Shown here in pieces: positions 52,024 through 62,805 of a stretch of 64,000 nucleotides of DNA. Position 1 is the first letter of the stretch; every line of letters begins with the position of its first letter. The stretch lies in assembly GCF_021390675.1 (NCBI RefSeq), contig NZ_JAJEJV010000004.1, positions 1,984,001 through 2,048,000 on the forward strand. Direction: 5' to 3'. A model generated the notes under the pieces. That model was not told where the DNA came from and made no database searches. It saw nothing but the letters and a program-made list of their open reading frames with translations. The position numbers and the translations under genes are program-made. The stretch comes from Dyella sp. 2HG41-7. Its GTDB lineage: Bacteria > Pseudomonadota > Gammaproteobacteria > Xanthomonadales > Rhodanobacteraceae.

Positions 52024-55000
52024 ATGAAAAAGATCATATCGCCATTGGAAATCGTCCTCCCTAGGCGCAACTGCGAGAGAGTGAGTGAGCAATCATTTGC
52101 AGCCCAGTCTAAAAAAGCTAGGGGCATCACCAAAAGGTTCAATGGAAAGCTGATCATTGGATTGGTAGCCCTTGTAATGATCGCTGGAATAAATAACCAG
52201 CTCGTAAGCGTCGCACATGCAGATGACAAGGCCCCGACTGGCGATGACAGCGGGAATGGCAGCGGTGGCGGAGGGGGCGGTGGTGGTGGCGGCGGTGCTG
52301 ATCCAAGTCAGGCTGCTCAAGGGCAGGCGGTGCAGGTTACAGCGAATAGAGCGCCAGACATTGTCATTGACTTTGGAGCCACCGACGTCACTGGTATGGC
52401 CCCGCAAACACCACAATCAGCGATTGGTCCTTCGATACAGCTAAGTAAATCACCTGGGTCAGTAACTACGCTCAGCGCAGTAAACGTCAATGCGAAAATC
52501 AGCAAGACAACTACCGACTGCACTGAGGGTGACCCGATTGACCTAGGTACGCAGGCGAAAGTCGCTTCTGCAGTTGATTTCCAAATGCCCGGCGAAATGG
52601 GCTTGAAATTCGTTCGCTATTACAACTCCAACGCACAAAATACAACTCTGTGGGGAACGAGTACTCGCGTAGGTGCGTGGTCAACTAGCTACGACTACGT
52701 CTTAACAGGCGACTTGCGGCAATCATCAAATTGCAATTTCTCCGCCGTAAACAGCGTTTGTCCGATGGTGCTAGTCCATCCTGATGGAAGGATAGTTGAG
52801 TTTGCGCCGGGGACAGAAAATGCGGACGGTTCCGCTTCCTTTGTGCAGTTGAATAACGGCGTATCGACAATGACTCGCAATAGCGATGGGTCATATGTCA
52901 TCCACGATGAGAATTCCAACATCCTGACGTTCAGTTCCGCGCAATTCCACAATAGCTTCACCATCACATCGATTAAAGATCTTGCCGGCATCGGTTGGTC
53001 GTTTTCGTACCCGGATGCTAATGACATGATCGTCACTCATACCTCCGGGCAGACGGTAAAACTCAATTGGACCGACACATATATTGGGTACAGCGATCTT
53101 GTTCAACCAATGGTGCGGTCACTTACCGTCACCGATCCGAGCGGAAAAATGTACAGCTACAACACCAGTATTCCTGCTGGGACGATCGGTGCAGTGATTT
53201 CCAATAGGTATTTGGTAGGCGAATTAGATTCTGTGACCTATCCATACTATTCAGGAACACAAGCTTCCGTTGTTTCGTATAAGTACATAGACGATACGTC
53301 AGGGGTGTATGGGAAATATCAGTACGCGCTGACTGAGGTTGACTATAACGGGGTCGCGCACGACACGACGTCATACAACTCGTTGGGACAGACTACTCAA
53401 ACCCAAAACTCGGACGGGACAAATAAAGTAACAGTCACTTACGCGAGCAATAGCACGGGTGTTGCCGCTACGGTGACCAACCCGTTAGGTCACGTCAGTG
53501 TTTATCAGTTTGATGGCAATTCGAATATCGTCTCGATAACAGGCCAAGCCGCGGCTCAGTGTCAAGCTTCCTTTAGCTCGCAAACGTACGACGGCAATGG
53601 AAACGTCAAGTCACAAACGGACGCAAACGGAAATGTGACGAACTTTACCTACGCTGCAAATGGTGAGCTATCACAAAAGGTAGAGGGGGCGAATTCAAGC
53701 TACGCACGGACCACAAATTTTGCATGGGATCCTACGCCAGGTACGGACCGTCTCGCGTCGGTGACAGTAGTGGGTGTCCTTCAGACGAAATTTTTCTATA
53801 CACCGCAGGGTCGAATTGCCTCGGTAACGCAGACCAATTTGACTTCTGCGGGTGTGAGCAATCAATCCAGGACGACGTCATACGGTTACACACTTTATCC
53901 GAATGGCATGGTCCAAAGCGTCAAAGTGACTCCGCCAAGCGCATCAGATACCGCGATCTACAATTACGATACGTTGGGGAACGTAGTTTCTATCGTTAAT
54001 GGCTTGGGACAGTCAGTCACGTATAACACCCACGACGGTTTAGGTCGTGTCACGCGAATGACCGACGCAAATGGAGTTATTTCGGATTTCACCTATAACT
54101 CCCTTGAATGGCCGCTCACGCACACGGTGCGGGCGAGTTCCAATGGCAGCCCATCTTCAGGAGATGCGGTGACTACGCTCGCCTATAGTGACTTTCCTTT
54201 CAGCGTAGTGACCTCTGTGACCGACCCGGATGGGGTTGCGACACAATATTCCTATGACGCGTCACAGAGAATGGACCAAGTAACCGATGCGCTCGGGAAC
54301 TATATAAAATATACGTTGAATGCCGCCGGAGATCGGACTGAGCGCACGATATACAACTCCAGCAATCAGGCGTCGAGCTATGCGTTTGCGCAATATAATG
54401 TCTTAAGCGAACAAACTAACCGCTCCAATGCAAGTGGTCTTCAGATTGCAGGTTATTCATACGATCCAGAAGGAAATTTGACCGACGCGTACGACGCAAA
54501 TGGCGTCGACACTCATTTTACTTATGATGTTTTAAATCGACTGCATTCTACGATTCGATACTACGGCGGTAGCGACCCTGCAACTGCAAATGCGACGACG
54601 ACGTACAGTTACGACGCGCTTGATCATCTCGTCAGTGTGGTCGATCCCGGCGGGCTAGCCACTACTTATACAACTGACGGGTTTGGCCAAACCTGGGCGG
54701 TAAATAGTCCAGATAGCGGGCAAACAAACTACGCTTTTGACAGTGCTGGTCGCCTAACTGGAAAGACTGATGCGCGTGGTTATGTAACAAACTATTCATA
54801 TGACAGCATCGATCGATTGACGGGAATTCAATACCCGGCGCATCCTGCGCTAAACGTGACTTACACTTATGACCAGTCGGCTCCGATTGGAATTTGCCCG
54901 ACAAATTTCAATGTTGGACACTTGACGGGCATGACGGATGCTTCCGGGAGTTCTGCTTGGTGCTACACGAACCAAGGGTATATTCGTGTGGAGCAGAAAG

Positions 55001-56652
55001 TTATAAACGGCACTACCTATATCTCCGGGTTTGTCAAAACTCTTGGTGGCCGAATGAAGTACGTTCAATATCCGTCGGCCCTTGAGCTAACTTATGGCTT
55101 TGACGCGGACGGTCGCGTCAACAGCATCAACTATCAGCAAAACACACCTTCTGGGAACGGCTACGCCATTGTGGGCTCCGTTATGCCGCTAATCAGCGGC
55201 GTGAATTACTTGCCGTTTGGCCCAATGGAGAACTACACCTGGGCGCAGACAGGAAGTCCAACGGAGTATCTTGGCTACGATGGGAACTACATCCTCACTG
55301 ACATCGTAAGTACTCCGCTGAATCTGCATTACGGTCGTGATGGCAATGGCAATGTGACTGGCGAGCTGCCTTCTCACGGTGCGAATCCGCCGAATGAGAC
55401 GTATCACTATGACGCACTTCATCGCCTCTATGAGGTGGACGGTGCTGGCGGTGCGTTGGAAGAGAGCTTTACCTATAACGTTTCCGGTGACAGGTTATCG
55501 AAGACTGTCGGTAGTTCACCAGCAGCGGTGTATGGATATAACGCGAACTCGCATTACTTGACATCGGTTGGAGGAGCTTTGCGCACGGTTGATTCTGCAG
55601 GCAATACAACTACGATGACTGATCCAAACGGGGACATTATCGGCCTCGACTATGACGATCGTAATGTAGTCGATGCCGTTACGACTTCAGCAGGCACTAT
55701 TGCCAATTATCAGTACAACGGGTTTGGGCAGCGCGTATGGCGCACAATTACTTCACCTAGCGCTGGGCAGGCCGCTTATGTTTTCGACCCTGAGGGTACA
55801 GGTGAAATTTTCGGTGAATATTTTGCCAGCGATCACCGCGAATTCGTTTACTTAAACGGTATGCCGGTTGTCGCGGCCGTTGACGCTAGTCCCACAACTA
55901 CGGCAACCATCCGTGATCTCTATACGGATCAAAACGGAACCATTCGCGCCGTAACAGATACGCAGGGAAATCAGATCTACGCTTGGCCGTGGCTTAACAA
56001 CGCTTTTGGTGAAGCCCCAGCTACTGGTAGCTCCCCGTTCTACAACCGCTTCCCGGGACAAAATTATGACGTCGAAACCGGGCTCTTCTATAACGGTGCG
56101 CGCTATTACGATCCAAGCACAGGCCGATACATTCAAAGTGATCCACTAGGGTTGTCTGGTGGGCAAAGCAGTACTTACGCCTACGTAGATGGCAATTCTT
56201 TGAACTACATTGACATGCTAGGCCTCTGCCAAAACTCGAAATGTACGGCAGCGCGTGCTTTTGTCGCCGCGCTTGGTCAGCAACTGTCTTCAGCAGGTAA
56301 AAAGACCACTTGGGCCGGCGTTGGTATTGTCGCTGGGGCAGGTGTCGCAGGACTTCTGGCTCCGGAAGGGGCTCCGGCTGAAATTAGCGCCGCTGAGGTT
56401 GGAGCGGGATTTATTAGGGTGGGTGGGTATGTTTCCTTAGCGGGCGCCGCGCTGACAGGGTATGCAAAAGGAGGCTTTACGAGCGCCGGACGTGCAGCAT
56501 TTATGAGCAAGTCACCTGATGTCTTAGGAAGCTTTCTCTTAAAGCATGCGTTCGGTGGCGCTCCATCTTCTACGATAGACGCTGCTAACAGCATCCTGGG
56601 GGAAATCCCGGATGCACTTGAGCAAGAGGAAGAAGCCTGTGGTGTTAATTGA
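52024..56652 (+). CDS. RHS/YD-repeat protein with variable C-terminal tip (putative polymorphic toxin)
   Basis: A 1542-residue exported RHS protein. An extended signal region ends near VAHADDKA (about residue 65), followed by a polyglycine linker (about 78-91). A DUF6531-like domain (CTEGDPIDLGTQAKVASAVDF) leads into many YD repeats from about residue 400. The RHS-associated core is present (ARYYDPSTGRYIQSDPLGL, about 1358-1376). The last 140 residues are a variable tip with hydrophobic Gly/Ala stretches (TWAGVGIVAGAGVAGLLA), suggesting membrane action. GAGAG lies five bases before the ATG at 52024. A small membrane protein gene overlaps its 3' end, as expected for an immunity gene. Confidence 0.88.
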   Translation: MKKIISPLEIVLPRRNCERVSEQSFAAQSKKARGITKRFNGKLIIGLVALVMIAGINNQLVSVAHADDKAPTGDDSGNGSGGGGGGGGGGGADPSQAAQGQAVQVTANRAPDIVIDFGATDVTGMAPQTPQSAIGPSIQLSKSPGSVTTLSAVNVNAKISKTTTDCTEGDPIDLGTQAKVASAVDFQMPGEMGLKFVRYYNSNAQNTTLWGTSTRVGAWSTSYDYVLTGDLRQSSNCNFSAVNSVCPMVLVHPDGRIVEFAPGTENADGSASFVQLNNGVSTMTRNSDGSYVIHDENSNILTFSSAQFHNSFTITSIKDLAGIGWSFSYPDANDMIVTHTSGQTVKLNWTDTYIGYSDLVQPMVRSLTVTDPSGKMYSYNTSIPAGTIGAVISNRYLVGELDSVTYPYYSGTQASVVSYKYIDDTSGVYGKYQYALTEVDYNGVAHDTTSYNSLGQTTQTQNSDGTNKVTVTYASNSTGVAATVTNPLGHVSVYQFDGNSNIVSITGQAAAQCQASFSSQTYDGNGNVKSQTDANGNVTNFTYAANGELSQKVEGANSSYARTTNFAWDPTPGTDRLASVTVVGVLQTKFFYTPQGRIASVTQTNLTSAGVSNQSRTTSYGYTLYPNGMVQSVKVTPPSASDTAIYNYDTLGNVVSIVNGLGQSVTYNTHDGLGRVTRMTDANGVISDFTYNSLEWPLTHTVRASSNGSPSSGDAVTTLAYSDFPFSVVTSVTDPDGVATQYSYDASQRMDQVTDALGNYIKYTLNAAGDRTERTIYNSSNQASSYAFAQYNVLSEQTNRSNASGLQIAGYSYDPEGNLTDAYDANGVDTHFTYDVLNRLHSTIRYYGGSDPATANATTTYSYDALDHLVSVVDPGGLATTYTTDGFGQTWAVNSPDSGQTNYAFDSAGRLTGKTDARGYVTNYSYDSIDRLTGIQYPAHPALNVTYTYDQSAPIGICPTNFNVGHLTGMTDASGSSAWCYTNQGYIRVEQKVINGTTYISGFVKTLGGRMKYVQYPSALELTYGFDADGRVNSINYQQNTPSGNGYAIVGSVMPLISGVNYLPFGPMENYTWAQTGSPTEYLGYDGNYILTDIVSTPLNLHYGRDGNGNVTGELPSHGANPPNETYHYDALHRLYEVDGAGGALEESFTYNVSGDRLSKTVGSSPAAVYGYNANSHYLTSVGGALRTVDSAGNTTTMTDPNGDIIGLDYDDRNVVDAVTTSAGTIANYQYNGFGQRVWRTITSPSAGQAAYVFDPEGTGEIFGEYFASDHREFVYLNGMPVVAAVDASPTTTATIRDLYTDQNGTIRAVTDTQGNQIYAWPWLNNAFGEAPATGSSPFYNRFPGQNYDVETGLFYNGARYYDPSTGRYIQSDPLGLSGGQSSTYAYVDGNSLNYIDMLGLCQNSKCTAARAFVAALGQQLSSAGKKTTWAGVGIVAGAGVAGLLAPEGAPAEISAAEVGAGFIRVGGYVSLAGAALTGYAKGGFTSAGRAAFMSKSPDVLGSFLLKHAFGGAPSSTIDAANSILGEIPDALEQEEEACGVN

Positions 56653-56860
56653 ATGGCTAAAATACAACGGGTGGGTTCTTTTGGGAGATTTGGCTTTTCT
56701 CTACAACGTCATATATGGACTGAAGACGGGTGAGGTTTGTGAGCTGATAGGGTTCGTCAAGCGGTCCGATGATGCGCCTCGCTATTGGGTTGCCATTGTT
56801 ATAAGTGCCTCGCTATTCATCATTGGTTTTTTGTTGCTCGTGACGAATGCGAATAAATAG
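56612..56860 (+). CDS. two-helix membrane protein, candidate immunity to the first RHS tip
   Basis: An 82-residue protein with two hydrophobic segments (about residues 18-34 and 58-77) and a short charged loop. It overlaps the RHS stop by 41 bases in another frame and ends 17 bases before the second RHS gene. Small membrane immunity proteins commonly follow membrane-active toxin tips; this role is inferred from position and the hydrophobic tip. A GTG near 56642 is a possible later start. Confidence 0.65.
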   Translation: MHLSKRKKPVVLIEWLKYNGWVLLGDLAFLYNVIYGLKTGEVCELIGFVKRSDDAPRYWVAIVISASLFIIGFLLLVTNANK

Positions 56861-56877
56861 ACTGAAGGGAAAACTTG

Positions 56878-59800
56878 ATGCGTGCATGTTGGCAAAGGAG
56901 CTGCCTGTGGATGGCGGCGTTGTTTGCGCTGGCTGGTTGGTGCCATGCTCAATCGGTCACTCCCGAAGATGACTATAAGCAACTGATCCAGGTCGATCAG
57001 AACATCCATCCCTTGGGTGAGCATCCCTTCGGTGAAAACATTAGCCTGTACGATGGCACGGTTTCGTTCGAAGAAACCGACGTCGTTCTCAAAGGTAACG
57101 GGCCGACGATCCAGCTTGGACGCGTACTAGCACCAGGGGCCGATGTGCCCACTGTCTCGCTTGCTTTCGCAGATTGGGATTTGGACATTCCACGCATCGA
57201 GACGATCTCAGCCAACCAAGCTAACGTTACCGGCTGGGACGTGCCGGGCAATAGCCCGCTTCAGCGTTGCACCTACTTCGGAGTTCCTCCTGAGGTAGGG
57301 CCGGCGCAACCTGGTGGTGATCCATGGTCCGCGGATCAATGGTGGTACGGCTATCACTTGATGATGCCTGGACAAGGTAGTCAGACTTTGTTGCAGCGCG
57401 CTACCGGGTCCACGCCTGCACCCACGGGTGGGTTTAACGCCACTATCGGCACCACGCAAAATTGGATGCTTGGTTGCGGTGTGACAGCTAGCGACGGAGG
57501 CGAGGGTTTCCAGATGCTCGCACCGGACGGCACGCTTTACACGTTTGCCCATCTGGCCTACCACCCGATCATCGATATTTCCAAGCCCGCCGGCACCGCA
57601 CCGGATGCGGCGACTGTGGGTGCGCAGTCGCTAGCGGCGACTACGGATCTTTTGTATCGCCGCGACGCTTTGATGTACGTCACGCAAATTAAGGATCGCT
57701 TCGGCAACACGCTGACGTACAACTACGACTCCAGTACGGGCTATCTAACAAGCATCACGGCCAGCGATGGGCGTGAAGTGGATATCAGCTACCAATCGGG
57801 ATCTCCGCTGATCAGCTCGATCACCGCGACGGCCACGAATGTTTCGCCGCGTAAGTGGTATTACAGCTACAACACGCCAGCGAATACTCCGTTGCCAACC
57901 CTGACAGGCGTGCAACTACCGGATGGAAGTACCTGGTCGTATCAGTTGAGCAACTTTAGGAGTGCACAGCTCGCAACGGCGGGTGGTGACTGTGAGCAAA
58001 ATACGCTTCCTGTCCTGTATTCCTCTCCCGCCACCGGCAGTATTACGCATCCCTCGGGTTTGACCGCGACGTTCACGCTGGCGCCCGTTTTGCACGGACG
58101 CTCGTATGTACCTAAAGAGTGTATGGCCGTAAGTGATACGACCACTCAGGAGACTTACGCTGTTATTCCTAACTATTACTACCAGTATTCGGTAACAAGC
58201 GAAGTGGTATCGGGTGCGGGCGTACCCACAGAAACGTGGAATTACAGTTACTCCGCCATAAATCGGAGTTGGACTAGCGATAGTTGCGCGAGCAACAGTA
58301 GTTGTCCGTCGTCAGTCTACGTCGACGTCACCGATCCAGGAGGTAACGATACCCGTTACACCTTCAGCAATCGCTTTAATGCGACAGAAGGGCAATTGCT
58401 GCGCACAGATCGCTACAGTGGATCTTCCAGCGGTACATTGATTCGCTCGGAAGTTAATACTTACGCTAACCCGACGGGTGGCCCATGGCCGTCTAATTAC
58501 GGTAATGATTTGCAGGATCGCGATAACAATGCGCGGACTACGGAAATCTCACCGTTAAGCCAGCGCACAATCACCCAAGATAGTCAAAACTACACTTGGC
58601 AAGCGACCGCGTTCAACGCCTATGCGCAGCCTACCGATGTGAAGCGTTACAACGACGTCCCCGGGCAGTCCTCGATCGAAGAGACCACGACTTACCTCAA
58701 CGATACGAATACTTGGGTGCTGGGTTTGCCGCAAACCGTGACGAATGTCGGCACAGGTGAGGTGGAGATTAGTAACGCCTATAACACCCTGGATGAACTG
58801 ACTGCACGCGCTCGTTTTGGCCAGACATTGATGAACTACGGATGGAACAGTGCAGGGCAGTTGGCGAATTTCAAGGACGGTAATAACAACACGACCCTAT
58901 TGGGCAACTACTACCGAGGCATCCCGCAGCAGATCAATTATCCCGATGGTGGTGTAGAGAGTTTGACGGTGGATGATCTCGGTGACATTACGTCGACCAC
59001 TGATCAGAACAACTACACGACGCAATACAGTTACGATGCGATCGGACGGATTCATCAAATCATCTATCCGTACAACAGCAATACCGATAGTGCGCAGTGG
59101 TTCAACAAGACCTTCACGTATACGCTGACGAGTGCTAGTGAACGTGGCATTTCTGGACCGCATTGGGATCGCACGGCTACCGTCGGCAATGCGATCACCA
59201 CCACCTATTTCGATGCCGACCTACGACCGATCCTGACCGACACTTCCAATGGTAGCCAGGACATCACAACCGTCACGAACTACGACTGGACCGGCGCCAC
59301 CACGTTGGCGTCGTATCCGGTGTACGGCACGCCCGATTTCACCGCTGTCACTACCGGCACCCATCACCAGTACGACGCGCTTGAGCGAGAAGATCTGACC
59401 ACCGAAGATAGTGAGCTTGGTGCACTAAATACGATCACCAACTATGTGTCAGGCGCGGGCATCCAAGTCACGGATCCGAAAGGTAACGTGACGACCACGT
59501 ATTACCAGGTGTTTGACACGCCTAGCTACAACGCGCCGATTCAGGTCAATGCTCCGCTAAGCGTTGTTCAGTCGATCGCGCGAGACATCTACGGTAACCC
59601 GACATCGATCACCCAATCCGGTCCGTATGGCGGTGTACAGAGCAGCCTTACCCGAACGCTGATGTATGACGGTTTTCACCGCTTGTGCCGTACGACAGAG
59701 CCAGAAAGCGGCAGCACGGTGATGTTTTACGACGGTGCTAACAATCTAAAGTGGAACGCGTCGGGTCAGGTCATCACCGATGGCACCTGCGGTACGAGCG

Positions 59801-61656
59801 ATGTTCCCGCAGCCGTGCAAACGGTGCGCACCTACGATCCGATGAACCGCGTGCTGACTGTTACGCCGCCAACAGGCACCCAGAGCACCTCATACACCTA
59901 CGACTACGTGGGCAATCTCAAAACGTCGGCTTCCGGCATCACTAGTCAGGCCTTTTATTACAACACGCGCAATCTTCTGACCAGCGAGACATTGTCGGTG
60001 CCGGGTTACTCATGGGGGATGGCGTATGTCTACGACGGCTACCCTCATGTCAGCGCGATTGGATATCCCTCCTTCAACGGCACCAATGAAGGCGTGTCGT
60101 ACAACCCAGACGCTCTGGGCCGCGTAACGCAAGTAGGTAGCTACGTAAGTGGAATCACTTATTTTCCAGACAGCCAAGTGTCAGGCTTTAACTATGGCAG
60201 TGGTGCCAGTTATGTGGCGGGGCAAAACACCCGCCAGTTGCTAAGTAACTTCAGTTACGGCGTTGGTAGTGCGTCCGCGGTCAGTGAAGGTCTTGCTTAT
60301 GACAGCAACGGCAATATCACCAATATTAGTGATCAGGTTAATGGCGTGCGCACCAAGTCATTCCAATACGACGCGCTCAACCGCCTGACCAACGCGGCGG
60401 CGCCAAACCTCTATGGGACGGAGGTGTACCAATATGATGCCCTCAACAATCTGCGCACGCGTCTGACTGGCGGCAACACGCTCACCTTTACCTTAGAGCC
60501 GACGAATCAAGTCGCCAGTGTATCGATGGGGTCGAACATCATTACGACCTACGGCTACGACAATCAGGGTAACCGGAACAGCGTGAGTAGTGGCGGTACG
60601 AACACCAACTACAACTTCGATGCGGAGAACCAGTTGCTGCAGGTGTCAGGGGTAGAAGGTTACGACTACGATGCGGCCGGCCGACGTGTCGCCAAGACCG
60701 CTCTCAATGGCGCCGTGAGCGACTACTACTTCTACGACCAGGCTGGTCAACTGATGTATGACTACAATCCTACGACAGCCATCGGGACGAATTACTTCTA
60801 CGTGGGCACGAAGCTGGTTGCCAAGCACGCGACGGTGCAATTGACCGCACCCACCAATCTCACCGCCAATCCCAATCCGAACACGGGCAATTTCACCGTA
60901 AGTTGGGGTGCCAGCAACACCGCCACCATCTATACGTTGCAAGAAAGCATCAACGGCGGTGCGTGGAACACGATTTACAGCGGTAGCGGCACCAGTGCCG
61001 CGCTGACTGGTCGTGCGGGCGGGAGCTATGCCTATCGAGTTCAGGCAAGTAACAGCAGTGCTCACAGTACCTGGGCCTCGTTGTCTTCAGTAGGAGTCTG
61101 GCCCGCTATTCCTACGGTGACCGTACCCTCAGGCTCGGTGAATAGTTCTTACACCGTAAGCTGGACCGCCTCACCGGGGGCCACCGGCTACAACGTGCAG
61201 ATGTCGGCTGGCGGCGGCTGGATCACGATTGCTTCCAACACCGCCGCCACCTCGATCAGCCAACCCGGCAATGCCTACGGCACCTACACCTATCAGGTGG
61301 AAGCGATCAATCAATACGGTTCGGCAGGCTGGAGCGCTCCAGCCTCGGTAGTCGTCAATAACGCCGGTGTTATGCCTTCGCCCGCGCCAACCTTGACGGT
61401 ATCGTCGCCCCTTGGTGGTAAGCAGACGATCACTTGGACGATCGCTTCACCAGTTACCGGCTACACGCTGCAACAGAGCTTCAACAAGGGTGCCTGGACG
61501 ACGGTCTACAGCGGTACAAACACTCAAGTCACCCTGACGGGCTTGTCTTCATTTGGTAGCTACACCTACCAACTCCAGGCCTGCAACAACTCAGGCGGCC
61601 AATCAGCCTGTACGGGATGGGTGAGTCCTTCAGGATCGGGAGGAGTGGGGCCATGA
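56878..61656 (+). CDS. RHS/YD-repeat shell protein lacking the RHS core, with C-terminal fibronectin-type repeats
   Basis: A 1592-residue exported protein. A Sec signal peptide covers residues 1-25 (ends GWCHAQS). YD repeats fill the middle (about residues 260-1300). Where an RHS-associated core should begin, the chain instead continues, from about residue 1320, into three fibronectin-III-like repeats (LTANPNPNTGNFTVSWGAS, then YTVSWTASPGATGYNVQMS, then KQTITWTIASPVTGYTLQQ). Neither the YYDP...GRF motif nor DPxG is present. AAGGGA lies seven bases before the ATG at 56878. The next gene overlaps the stop (ATGA) and encodes the missing core, so the pair looks like one RHS protein split in two. 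Confidence 0.87.
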   Translation: MRACWQRSCLWMAALFALAGWCHAQSVTPEDDYKQLIQVDQNIHPLGEHPFGENISLYDGTVSFEETDVVLKGNGPTIQLGRVLAPGADVPTVSLAFADWDLDIPRIETISANQANVTGWDVPGNSPLQRCTYFGVPPEVGPAQPGGDPWSADQWWYGYHLMMPGQGSQTLLQRATGSTPAPTGGFNATIGTTQNWMLGCGVTASDGGEGFQMLAPDGTLYTFAHLAYHPIIDISKPAGTAPDAATVGAQSLAATTDLLYRRDALMYVTQIKDRFGNTLTYNYDSSTGYLTSITASDGREVDISYQSGSPLISSITATATNVSPRKWYYSYNTPANTPLPTLTGVQLPDGSTWSYQLSNFRSAQLATAGGDCEQNTLPVLYSSPATGSITHPSGLTATFTLAPVLHGRSYVPKECMAVSDTTTQETYAVIPNYYYQYSVTSEVVSGAGVPTETWNYSYSAINRSWTSDSCASNSSCPSSVYVDVTDPGGNDTRYTFSNRFNATEGQLLRTDRYSGSSSGTLIRSEVNTYANPTGGPWPSNYGNDLQDRDNNARTTEISPLSQRTITQDSQNYTWQATAFNAYAQPTDVKRYNDVPGQSSIEETTTYLNDTNTWVLGLPQTVTNVGTGEVEISNAYNTLDELTARARFGQTLMNYGWNSAGQLANFKDGNNNTTLLGNYYRGIPQQINYPDGGVESLTVDDLGDITSTTDQNNYTTQYSYDAIGRIHQIIYPYNSNTDSAQWFNKTFTYTLTSASERGISGPHWDRTATVGNAITTTYFDADLRPILTDTSNGSQDITTVTNYDWTGATTLASYPVYGTPDFTAVTTGTHHQYDALEREDLTTEDSELGALNTITNYVSGAGIQVTDPKGNVTTTYYQVFDTPSYNAPIQVNAPLSVVQSIARDIYGNPTSITQSGPYGGVQSSLTRTLMYDGFHRLCRTTEPESGSTVMFYDGANNLKWNASGQVITDGTCGTSDVPAAVQTVRTYDPMNRVLTVTPPTGTQSTSYTYDYVGNLKTSASGITSQAFYYNTRNLLTSETLSVPGYSWGMAYVYDGYPHVSAIGYPSFNGTNEGVSYNPDALGRVTQVGSYVSGITYFPDSQVSGFNYGSGASYVAGQNTRQLLSNFSYGVGSASAVSEGLAYDSNGNITNISDQVNGVRTKSFQYDALNRLTNAAAPNLYGTEVYQYDALNNLRTRLTGGNTLTFTLEPTNQVASVSMGSNIITTYGYDNQGNRNSVSSGGTNTNYNFDAENQLLQVSGVEGYDYDAAGRRVAKTALNGAVSDYYFYDQAGQLMYDYNPTTAIGTNYFYVGTKLVAKHATVQLTAPTNLTANPNPNTGNFTVSWGASNTATIYTLQESINGGAWNTIYSGSGTSAALTGRAGGSYAYRVQASNSSAHSTWASLSSVGVWPAIPTVTVPSGSVNSSYTVSWTASPGATGYNVQMSAGGGWITIASNTAATSISQPGNAYGTYTYQVEAINQYGSAGWSAPASVVVNNAGVMPSPAPTLTVSSPLGGKQTITWTIASPVTGYTLQQSFNKGAWTTVYSGTNTQVTLTGLSSFGSYTYQLQACNNSGGQSACTGWVSPSGSGGVGP

Positions 61657-62804
61657 CCAACCTGGACATATTTAGCTTGAGCCATCACGAAGGCTTGTTC
61701 GCCACTAAGCGGGACTGTCGGAAAGAGGAGCGCCTACGGATGGCCAGTACGAACCAGTTGCACAGAAAGGGATGGAAGACTGCGCTGAGATGGATGGCGT
61801 CACTGATGCTGTTAGTGAGCTTCCATGCGTTCGGGCAAAGCGCAGGCACGATTACCTACGTTTACACCGATCAGCAAGGTACGCCACTGGCCGAGACCGA
61901 CGCGAGTGGCAATATCACGGCGACATTTGAGTACACGCCTTATGGAACATTCGCACCGAATGGGACGAGTTCGCCAGGAGCGGATCCGAATGGGCCTGGC
62001 TATACGGGGCATGTGAATGATCCGGAGACGAATCTTGTTTACATGCAGGCGAGATACTACGACCCGGCTACTGGGCGTTTTTTGAGTGTCGATCCTATAG
62101 GTCTTAGCTCTCAAACGTCGTTTGAAATCGCTCGTTACACCTATGCAGGCAATAATCCAATTGGAAATTCGGACCCGACTGGCGCATTCACAGAAGGTAT
62201 GACTGGAGGTCAGATCGAATGCGAAGTTTACAGTTGTCAAATAACAGGCTCCGACTCAGCGCAGGTGCAACGTGCGCAGACCGCAATGAACGAGGCGAAT
62301 GATGCCCTCAAGGATCAAGGAGTTCTTGGTCACCCTTATGACGCTGAAAACAATCTGGTCACCGCATGGGCCAATGCCGTAGTGCCTGTTACGAAGAGAA
62401 TGCGTGTGGAGCTTCAATCGGACATTATGTATTTGCAAAATAGCGGATTTTTCAGCTCCGCAGCGTACAGTACAGGAAATCAAACCAATGTAGATGTTGC
62501 GAATTTTCAGGTTAAAGTGCAGGCGGCAGGGAAAAAGGTCGCTGAGATTCATACGCACCCTTTTAACAATGAATTCTCAGGTATGACGGCGTATGTAATG
62601 CCATTCGATCCGAATGCGCATGCTGCAGGACAAAATTATTGTTGTGATTTAAATAGGTATTATGGAAACGGTATCGATGGGTATGTGGCGATGCCAAATG
62701 GATCGATATATGGCTGGAACTACAGGTCGTTCAAACAAAGAGCAGACGAACATGGGCCGACAACGTTGGGCAGCGGAGTTTTTACTGTAAGGGTAGGGCA
62801 TTGA
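61653..62804 (+). CDS. exported RHS-core/tip protein with DUF4329/JAB-like C-terminus
   Basis: 383 residues from the coupled ATG at 61653, with GGGAGGAG seven bases upstream; an ATG at 61740 with a distant GAGGAG gives a shorter form of 354 residues. Both keep the signal peptide (hydrophobic WMASLMLLVSFHAFGQS). The mature part starts exactly as an RHS core does (YVYTDQQGTPLAETDASGN) and contains ARYYDPATGRFLSVDPIGL and NPIGNSDPTGAF. The C-terminal tip has KKVAEIHTHPFNNEFSG and YVAMPNGSIYGW, resembling DUF4329/JAB-like tips, but the Ser/Asp ligands of the JAMM motif are not clear. Putative effector tip for the preceding shell protein. Confidence 0.83.
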   Translation: MTNLDIFSLSHHEGLFATKRDCRKEERLRMASTNQLHRKGWKTALRWMASLMLLVSFHAFGQSAGTITYVYTDQQGTPLAETDASGNITATFEYTPYGTFAPNGTSSPGADPNGPGYTGHVNDPETNLVYMQARYYDPATGRFLSVDPIGLSSQTSFEIARYTYAGNNPIGNSDPTGAFTEGMTGGQIECEVYSCQITGSDSAQVQRAQTAMNEANDALKDQGVLGHPYDAENNLVTAWANAVVPVTKRMRVELQSDIMYLQNSGFFSSAAYSTGNQTNVDVANFQVKVQAAGKKVAEIHTHPFNNEFSGMTAYVMPFDPNAHAAGQNYCCDLNRYYGNGIDGYVAMPNGSIYGWNYRSFKQRADEHGPTTLGSGVFTVRVGH

Positions 62805-62805
62805 C

